Part shown: positions 55,999 through 64,000 of the stretch, in pieces
Layout: every line of letters starts with the position of its first letter
Position numbering within the stretch: the stretch's first letter is position 1
Origin: Nephrocerus scutellatus
Taxonomy: Eukaryota; Arthropoda; Insecta; Diptera; Pipunculidae
NCBI GenBank assembly: GCA_947095585.1
Contig: OX352763.1
Coordinates: 68,833,024 to 68,897,023 of the forward strand
Direction: 5' to 3'
DNA: 64,000 nucleotides
Program-made: the position numbers and the translations under genes
The notes under the pieces: generated by a model
Database searches by the model: none
Seen by the model: the letters and a program-made list of their open reading frames with translations, nothing else
What the model was told of the DNA's origin: nothing

Positions 55999-58900
55999 TG
56001 GGGTCGATGATACTAGTGTTGGGTAGGACACGATTTTAAAATGAGTTTGTATGAGTAACTCATTTTCAAAAATGTATTGGGACATTGTACCACCTCAAAT
56101 GAGGTGTGTAGAATATGCCTCATATGAGGTATGAGAATTTGCCTCATTTGAGGTGTGTTGAATTTGTCTCAAATGAGGAGTGTGTAATTTAACTAGTGGT
56201 TCTATTCAGAATGCACCAATCTGAAATTAGAACCAATGCATTCAGTTCTTAAGGATTAAGTATATTTTCTGCTTATAACTAGATGTTCATTGATCATCCA
56301 TATAGAATATAGGGACTATACTCTACAGCTAGAGAGAGATACAATTGAACACAATTTCGGGCACATTCAACACGAAATGTAAATACAACACAACAGACAA
56401 GACTGTCCCTTTCGTTTTCACATTGAGGTGTGTTGAATTTGCTTCAAATGCATTAATATAATACGATTGTAGTCTCTCAAATGAGGTGTGAGTTCTGTAT
56501 TGTGTTATTGTGTAGCTGGGACATAAATTAAGGTACCTCTTACGTCCTACTACAAATGAGTTGGTACAAAACAAAATTTTGAGGTGTTGTGACATCTCAA
56601 CTCATTGTATGGGACATTTGTACCAACTCATGTATGAGTTACCCAACACTAGATGATACCGTGGTCGTTTTCTCCGGCGCTTTTCAGAGTATGACCTGAC
56701 GAACCATGGACTGATAGACTGAATAAAGTCGACCACTTCTTTGAAGCTTTTGCGATGCCTCGGTGCAGATGCAACCATGTCATTCCTTCTAGAATAGGTT
56801 AGGTACTTAAATATAGTAGGATAGTCAAAGAAATAAAATTCTTTCTAAAAACAATAATTTTCTTTCAATTGTAAATATAGGTTATCATAGATTAGCATAA
56901 TTATAGGTTTAGTGTTAAGAAAGTGAAGAAACGGGGCCTGACTGCAACTGGACTTAGAGGATATCCTTCCCTTTTCCTACCTATCTTCTTCACCTTTTTT
57001 TTACCCTTTTATAATTCGAAACGAACCTTTTTTTTTGTTCATGAGGACCAGTGACACGTAAAAGACAAGAACCGCCCATCCGACGAGCTAGACCGAGCTA
57101 CCGCGAGCCCAATTATTCCCATTTTTAATTCCACATAAGTCCTATCCTAAAACTACCTTTTTTTCAGGACAGAATTATTGGGACATCGGCTGCTCTTCGG
57201 GTGAGTTGACAATCCCAATTCGATGATTTTTACAAATCTGGAATTTGGTGTTGCCAACTCGTTTGAGGACCAAAGCAGTCGAGGTCAGCATTCGGTTAGG
57301 ACAGTGAACTAGGAGCCTGACTCCGGTTTGCTTGACTGCCGAATGGACAAAGACGCAACAGGGGTGCAGTGGACATCCATTACCGCAAGTAAAATTAGTA
57401 CAGGTAAACGTGGGTTTGTGGGTGTTTATTTGGCGTTGATTAACCACTTCCGACAATTTAATAATGACCGAAGGCGGTCATGCAAGGTCAAGAAGAAAAA
57501 ACTAGGCGAGACAAAAGATCCGTTTTCGGTAGTCGATTTATTTTGCTAAAATCTAAATTATTTTTAAGATACAACACTTGCTATTTAAATTAAAGATTAC
57601 TTTATTAAAGATAAATTATTTTTAAGATACAACACTTGCTATTTAAATTAAAGATTACTTAAGATTACAAATATTAAATATAATTAATCGCAACGTGGAA
57701 ATGCTGGTCAACAAAAACGTAATGCGATTTTCTCGATGCTTGCACTGTCGACGTGTTTGATGAAGTGCGCGCTCGTTCGGTTTTCTTTCCGTTTGCTCTG
57801 GTGATGCGACGATTGTCATACCAACTAGTGGCGAGTAGGCGTATCGTTTCGATTAGCTCAACAATCCGCCCGTCAGGGGGCACGCCGGTGCTGCCACACT
57901 ACCCCGCGCCTAGTGAATGCTAGGAACGATTACCTGAACCGAGAAGGTTGTCTGATAACGCGCGCTGATCGTGATGTTGTTTGCGATCTCTGTGATCTCT
58001 GTGAATTATCTACGTTGAATGTTACCTGTTTTTTTTAACTTGTATACAATCTTCGACTTTTGGGTTTTGCTGTGAAACAGGTTCTTCGATAGGTTTGTGG
58101 AGGTTGTCAGAGGTCTCGAGCGTCGGTATGACGTTGGGCTGCTTGTCGCGGTCATCCCTAATGTCTGATTCGTTGCTTTCGATGAAGCATGGTTTTAACC
58201 GATTAATAAACACATTTTATTCGGCGCTTTTTACTAAGATAGTGTAGTATTTTTCGGAACGACGCACTACCCGGTAAGGGCCCTGGTATGGAGGTTGCAA
58301 TGCCTGTCGCACTGCGTCTGTACGGACCAGGACATGTGAGCACGTCTTGAGATCTTTAAAGACGAAAATTGTTGACTTATTGACGTGTCGTGATGGCTGG
58401 GTTTGTTGTACCAGCTTGAAATAATTTTTTATTTTTGGTGATAACTTGGTTTTGTGTCGAAAATGATGACGGTTGAATCATGTCCCCTGGAAGGCGTAAT
58501 TTTTCTCCCTATACGAGCTCGGCTGAGGAAGCTTTGAAATCGTTTCTGAAAGCGGTTCTCAAGCCTAGTAGTATGAGAGGTAAGGATTTGGTCGATTTGG
58601 GATTGTTACTACACATGATTGAAGCTTTCAAGCTGCGGTGCCATCGTTCGATCATGCCGATGCATTCCGGATTATATGCTGTGGTTCGCCTCTATTAAAA
58701 TCCGACTACATTGGCTAGACTTGTGAATAATTCGGATTCGAATTGAGCTCCTCTTTCGGAGACGTTGATGGATGGTGATGTCCATGTTTTTATTAAGGTG
58801 TCTGCGACTGTTCGGCTTTAATGTCCGCCATCGGCGCAGCTTCAGGCCATCGCTTCAAACGGTCTATGATCGTCAAATAATAACTATTGTTTTCGGATGG

Positions 58901-59220
58901 TTGCAAAGGGCCTACTATGTCGATATGAATTTCGGAGAATCGGTCACTGACAACAGTGTAGTTGCCACATGGACTTTTAACGTGTTTTGTGACTTTGCAT
59001 TTTTGGCAGTTGGTGCAACATTTTGCTCATTTTGCTTGCTACGTCTTTGTTAAGTTCTGGCCAGACGAATTTGGTACGAAATAGCTTGGCCGAGTTACGT
59101 ATTCCTGGGTGTGATACATTGTGAAATTTTTCGAAAACTTGTCGTCGAAATTTTTTGGGGACATATGGTCTTGGTGTACCCGTTGAAACGTCGCAATATA
59201 AGACTGTCGTTGCTTTTGAC
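55999..59220. repeat. Single 3.17-kb unit in copy B
   Basis: Homologous to the four units of copy A, flanked as in units 1 (left) and 4 (right), so it represents the unamplified state. It has its own 6-bp loss in the MITE and a private ~56-bp tandem duplication near 57550-57660. Confidence 0.9.
56014..56651. mobile_element. hAT-like MITE, copy 5 (copy B)
   Basis: 638 bp. Its termini TAGTGTTGGGTA and TACCCAACACTA are perfect inverted repeats, and GATGATAC lies at 56006-56013 and 56652-56659. The intact right end here shows that the CAA end in copies 1-4 is a later change. Confidence 0.88.
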
Positions 59221-61283
59221 TAACGTTTTTAGCTCATCATCATTGGTTTGGTCGTCCGCCATAAGCGAGTAATCTATATTACTCGGGATCGTTAGTGCAT
59301 TAATCCAAGAAAGGGCATCGGCCACAACGTTTTCCTTACCGCAAACGTGCTGAATATCGGTTGTGTATTGAGCAACCTGATCGAGATGCCTACGCTGACG
59401 GGGTGAAGCTTTTTCTAAGTTTTGATACAGTGCGTACGTGAGGAGCTTGTGATCAGTATAGAGAATAAATTCCCGACCGTCAACGAAATTTTTAAAGTGA
59501 TTGATTGCAGTGTATGCCGCTAGCAGCTCCCTGTCGTACGTACTGTATCTTTGCTCCACAGCCGTGAGTTTTCGAGAAAAGTTGCCAACCTTCTGTCGTG
59601 AATTGTTGCACCACAGCTCCAATTGATTGGTTTGACGCATCAACCATGGTTGCCATTTTTGGATTTGGCAACGGATGAGATAGCTGAGTAGCTTCTGCTA
59701 ATTGTTTTTTGCAACGCTCGAAAGCTTGGTTCGACTGGTCGCACCAAATGACCTTGCTGTTGTCGTTCTTCTTTCGCCCTTTAAGAAATTCGTACAATTT
59801 GGCTTGGTTTTGAGCCACGTTTGGCAGAAAGATGCGATAATAATTTAGCACACCCAAGAATCTTTGAATGCCTTTAGTTGTAGTTGGACGAGCGAAATTT
59901 GCTATTGCTTCGATTCGAGATTGGGCCAGCCTAATACCAGCGGCTGAAATGTCCAATCCTAGGAAGCTAATTTGTTTCTCACCGAATGTGCATTTGCTCA
60001 AATTGATCACCAGACCGGCGTCCTGTAATCGCAGAAATATGATTTTCAGGTGTTCGATGTGCTGGTCAATGTTGGACGATGCCACTAAAACATCGTCGAT
60101 ATAGAGTCAATCAATTTCTTTTTTTTTACGTCGACTAACAGACCGTAATGTAGGAGAAAATCAGCTCCGATTATACATCTGTCAACGTTAGCGATCGTAA
60201 ACTTCCATGCGAATGCACGCTTTAGACCTAAATTCTATGTAAGGTTTTTTGTGCCAAATGTTTCAATCGATGTTGAATTTGCCGCGAATAATTTGAAGTC
60301 TGATTTTATGTATTTGTCCCTTGACGTTGGAGTTAGGACCGAAATGTCAGCTCCGATGTCGATAAGGAACTGCTGTTTTGTGGTAAGTTTGAATACAACT
60401 AGGCGGCAATTTGAATGGCTTCTATCACTTGCCGCGAAGAGTGATGAGCCTATTGGTTTTCCGGTCTGGCCGAAGTTCGATTTTGATCGAACATACACGG
60501 CTTAGAACAGTTTTTATCATTAGCTCCGAATTTAAAGTGGTACCAGCAATTTGGGAAAGTTTTGACCTGTGAATCTGATCGAGATTTGCTGCGCTATTGC
60601 CGATTCTCATTAGTTTGCGGTCGATGCGCGGCTCGAGATTTTCTTTCGTTATTGGACCAATTATCGAAATGCTTTGTTAAAGTATCAATGCGCGCCAACA
60701 ATAAGTGGTTGGAATCACTTACTGTAGGTTGAGAAATATTATAAATGCCTACGGGGCTGTGAATTTCTATAATTTTATCTGCACACGTGGCTACTTTGTT
60801 CAACTCGTTTTCTTCCATGCAGGATAGAATCTCTTGAATATTTGTGGGCAATCGCTGCAACCACAAATTTTGTAAAACCGGCTCATTGATTTGGTTTACT
60901 GAGAGTGCCTGCATTTCGCGTACTAACTGCGAAGGTTTTTTATCGCCGAGTTTTAGACCAGAAAGTAAACGATTTAATTTTATCCTAACCGAGTCACAAA
61001 GCCTTTAGATAATTGCTGTTTTTAACGAAGTATATTTCTTCGTTTCGGCGGGTTTTAAAATCAATTCGCGCACGCATTTGATTGTGTCTGCATCGAGAGC
61101 AGCTACTAAATGCCCGTATTTGGTTTTATCAGCAGACACCCCGCTCAATTCGAACTGGGCCTCTAGCTGTTTGAACCATATCTCGGGATCATCTCTGTTA
61201 AATGGGGAATATTTTACTGAGACTCTATATAAGTTTGTCGTATGGCTTTCATCGATCTTATTTTTGTTTTCTTCGGTACTCAT
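59095..61283 (-). pseudogene. CsRn1-like Gag, protease, RT end and RNase H (copy B)
   Basis: Same layout as copy A: Gag 61283-60490, protease 60498-60235 with DIGAD, RT starting at YIDD near 60100, and RNase H to 59095. The RT-thumb/RNase H frame 60085-59492 is open here (FARPTTTKGIQRFLGVLNYY), where copy A has lost four bases. The RT deletion, the protease change and the RNase H frameshift are shared with copy A, so they predate the duplication. Confidence 0.85.
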
Positions 61284-61875
61284 TTTGTTTGTTTATTGTA
61301 CCTTTTTGTACATTAATAGGAAATACCGCGTGAGCGTGACCGTGCAGCGGCTCGCGGAGCCCATCGAAATGAATTTATTGTTTGTTGTTGATTTAAAAAA
61401 ATAGAAAATGAAGATTTGACCGTATTTAATAGGTGTCACTTATTACCAGGTGGAAACAAAAACCAACAAATAGATAAATCGTCCGTGGTACAGTGCAATA
61501 AAAAAATAAGGAAATCGCTTACCTTACAAAGTATAAATTAATTGAGGATTAATGTTTTGCTGTGTTTGTTGTCTGCTTTAGCTTGTAATGATCCAGAAAT
61601 CTTTACTGCTGCTGCTGCTAATGGGTGCTTGTTGCCGCTGCTTGGGTGTTTTTTTGCTGCTACTTATATTGCTGTTGATTGTTGTGTGTTGTGTGTGTTG
61701 TGTCGAGTCAGAGAAGGGGTGGATAGCTTACATGGCAGTGATCAAGGGGCAGTAGGGCCAAATCCTCCTCCGGAAGATAACCGCCTACTGGACAAGATTC
61801 AGTAGGTAGTTTCTGTGGTGATCCAAAGGGATCAGTTAGCACTGGGATCACTCTTTACAAAAAAAAAAACTAGAA

Positions 61876-63004
61876 ATGGTTTCGAACACCCTTACAAGTC
61901 AATTAGAATTGTTGTCACTAAAGGTAGAAATGCTGGAAGCACAGCAGGCCGGGAGCGGGCGCATACCTCAGAGGTCCACGCCGCTTCAGAGGTCCGAAGC
62001 GAGGGAAACAAGACCTATCGACCGGCGACAGAATTCTCCACCGGCTTGGCATAATCTTCCGATAGAAACCGAAGACTTCATCAACGCGACTTCAGCACAT
62101 GCCCACCAAAAAAGCGATCTACATAAATGGAACATTAAGTTAGATGGCACTAAAAAGTCGATGCCGGTGGAAAGTTTCATCTTCCGCATCGAAACGATGC
62201 AGCATAGATTGAACGTCTGCGAGGAACATATATTTAACCAGTTCCACTACCTTCTTTACGGAGTACCTTCTTTACGGACTAGCCGAGAGATGGTACTGGC
62301 AGTTCCTGGAAGAGCGGGCCGACGATAGCTTTCTGAATTACTATGACGTGAAGAGGGAACTGTTACGACAATTCCGTGCGGCAGACTCTGATCACGAAAT
62401 CATGAGAGACATCATGGAAAGAAAGCAGATGCCAGGTGAAAGCTGCGACGACTTTTTTTCAAGTGTGAGGTCTCTGGTCTTCCATATGAAACAAATGTTA
62501 CCTGAAGAAGAGCTCGTCACCATACTGAAACAGAAGGTCCGCGACAAGATAGGTACCCTAATTTTCGGCTGCTCTATCTTCTCTCTCTCCGACTTACGAT
62601 CGGCTTGCCGTCAGGCAGAGAAGCACCTTAATGCAAGGGAGAACAATTTTAAAAGAAAGCAAATTAACGAAATGTTGACGATGACGGGAGAGGACGAGTA
62701 TAGTGACAAAAGTAGAAACATGTTTACTGAAAATATAAGTGCTATCAGAAACAATTATCCCAAAGACAAAATTAGACAAATGACTTAAAATAATAATACT
62801 GACGATAGAAAGGTTATGTGTGGTGATGTTCAAAATCCATGTCCGTCCCATTTCCATTCATTAGTGTGTTTCCAATGTGGTAAACCCAATGTTCCCGTCT
62901 TGTTGTGTCCGTCTTGCAAAAGTGATTCGGAAAACCTGTTGAAGGGCGAAGCATCCGGGAGTGTTCGCCCAATAGACAAGGTCCCGGACAAACAGAAACA
63001 ATAA
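61876..63004 (+). pseudogene. Gag of the plus-strand Gypsy (copy B)
   Basis: Nearly identical to 50358-51486, including the 16-bp duplication that shifts the capsid frame and the four-cysteine finger CFQCGKPNVPVLLCPSC. One visible change in the shifted tail is REMV instead of REMI near 62291. Its function would be particle assembly. It is broken in the same way as copy A. Confidence 0.84.
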
Positions 63005-63365
63005 GATTAAAAATTTTAGAAAGACAAGTCAAAAAACAAGACGATAGCAAAATTATTCAAACACTACTTGTAAGTAAAAGGCTCCACCAGCGTATCCTCG
63101 AATACAAAGAGGCGCGTAAAAGGATTTTTGCAGAAGATCCTAAAGAAAAAAAAAGGAGAAGAATTTTATAAAGATAAAAAAATCGCGGGAAAAATTTGCT
63201 AGGAAAAGAAGTAGGTTTAAGAATTTGGAAGCCACTATTCTACAGACAGAAGATGACAATTGACCCTTCGCGAAGGTCAAATTACTAGACGATACGGTCT
63301 AGTTGTTTAGGGAAGGGGGCAATAAACTTTATCGAAGACAATAGTCTTTAGATCAAAACAATCAA

Positions 63366-64000
63366 TTGCAATATACGGACAGCGGACGGAAAGAGACAAA
63401 AGATAATAGGCACTGTGACCATTACAATATCTTGGAGGAACAGAACAGAAAATTTAGAATTTTATGTTGTTCCATTCCTACAACCGCCGATCAAACAGAG
63501 GCACTACCCAGTGTCTCCGACGATCCAAAAGCTTCTCTTCGACGAGCTCGATTGCATGATTTCTTTGAGGGTGATCGAGGAGAGCCCGATTGCGTGGAGC
63601 TCTCCGGTTGTGCTGGTAAGATATCCTGGCAAAAATAGGCTCTGCCTAGGCGTACCCGTTGCCCCACATAGAAGGGTTGTTGAGCCGCCTACAAGGCACT
63701 CGGTTCATTTCGGGGATCGATTTGAAAGACGCTTTCTGGCAGATCCTGTTGGAGAAGAGGTCCAGAGAGAAAACGGCGCTCACTGTCCCTGGGCGGCCAC
63801 TGTATCAATTTACAGTAATGCCATTTGGCTTGTTCAATGCTGCTCAGAGAATGTGTCGGCTTATGGACAGGGTGATACCGTCAAGGCTCAAAGACAATGT
63901 TTTTGTATATCTTGACGACCTCCTTGTCTGCTCCAAGGTGGCTGCAGTGGAGCAGTTTCCAGTTCCGAGGACTCCAAACTGGATTTAGACGGTATTTAGG
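63366..64000 (+). pseudogene. Pol of the plus-strand Gypsy (copy B), cut by the window end
   Basis: RT pieces match copy A up to YLDDLLVCS and the same post-catalytic deletion. Close to the end (63973-63985) copy B reads CTCCAAACTGGATTTAG where copy A has CGCCAAAACAACTCAG, creating an early stop (63986-63988). RNase H and integrase, if present, lie outside the window. Confidence 0.82.

Larger units (their letters stand above)
53890..64000. repeat. Higher-order duplicated unit, copy B (truncated by the window)
   Basis: It starts TGTTACGTCCACG like copy A and repeats its order. It lacks the zinc-knuckle/82-bp-repeat block and has a single 3.17-kb unit. From 59221 onward it parallels copy A from 47718 with a near-constant offset of about 11.5 kb, so even broken genes match. 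It continues to the window end. Confidence 0.88.

Noticed and set aside
61542..61805. 84-87 codon ORF near the gag leader (also 50035-50289)
   Set aside because: It arises from a GCT-repeat tract, reads alanine/cysteine-rich low-complexity text, and sits in a leader between two gag genes.

Overview
The window is eukaryotic and almost entirely transposable-element DNA. An insect is likely and a fly plausible. The element mix supports this (Jockey-like and CR1/Jockey-like non-LTR elements, BEL/Pao, several Ty3/Gypsy lineages including a CsRn1-like one, a mariner-like MITE and a hAT-like MITE), as do the AT-rich spacers and a 56-nt GT-AG intron. No bacterial-style operon, rRNA, tRNA or CRISPR array was seen. 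No complete host gene was recognised; the only host-like candidate is a two-exon fragment for a small secreted peptide, present twice. Family names come from motif recognition, not a database search.

Layout. 1-4566: a Jockey-like element, + strand, with decayed ORF1, open ORF2 and poly(A). 4641-4883: a non-LTR RT scrap. 4960-7740: a BEL/Pao relic with a 127-bp triplication. 7986-9311 and 11405-12325: two arrays of one ~118-bp satellite in opposite orientation, flanking a decayed CR1/Jockey-like element (9312-11404). 12326-13828: no recognised gene. 13829-14208: a mariner-like MITE ending in a perfect 60-bp palindrome. 14209-20258: Gypsy fragments, a 113-bp repeat and a long LTR-like block with a TATA box and a 126-bp repeat.

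20418-31713 is a three-level nest. A Gypsy gag (left) and RT (right) are separated by a minus-strand CR1/Jockey-like element, which is itself split by a nearly intact 7.5-kb BEL element (22326-29821). The BEL has matching LTRs, a 5-bp target duplication (CATAG), a tRNA-Tyr-type primer site and a 1715-codon gag-pol reading frame.

31714-64000 is a higher-order duplication. A ~22.2-kb unit (31714-53889) is followed directly by a second, shorter copy (53890 to the window end). Each carries the secreted-peptide exons, a minus-strand CsRn1-like Gypsy derivative lacking most of its RT and carrying a hAT-like MITE, and a plus-strand Gypsy with shared internal deletions. In the first copy a 3.17-kb segment (integrase, presumed LTR and MITE) is repeated four times head to tail; in the second it occurs once.

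The genes do not form a pathway. They are selfish-element polyproteins (Gag, protease, RT, RNase H, integrase, or endonuclease plus RT), mostly broken. The best-preserved frames are Jockey ORF2 and BEL gag-pol. Dense nesting, both orientations and local amplification suggest heterochromatin or a piRNA-cluster-like locus; that is inference.
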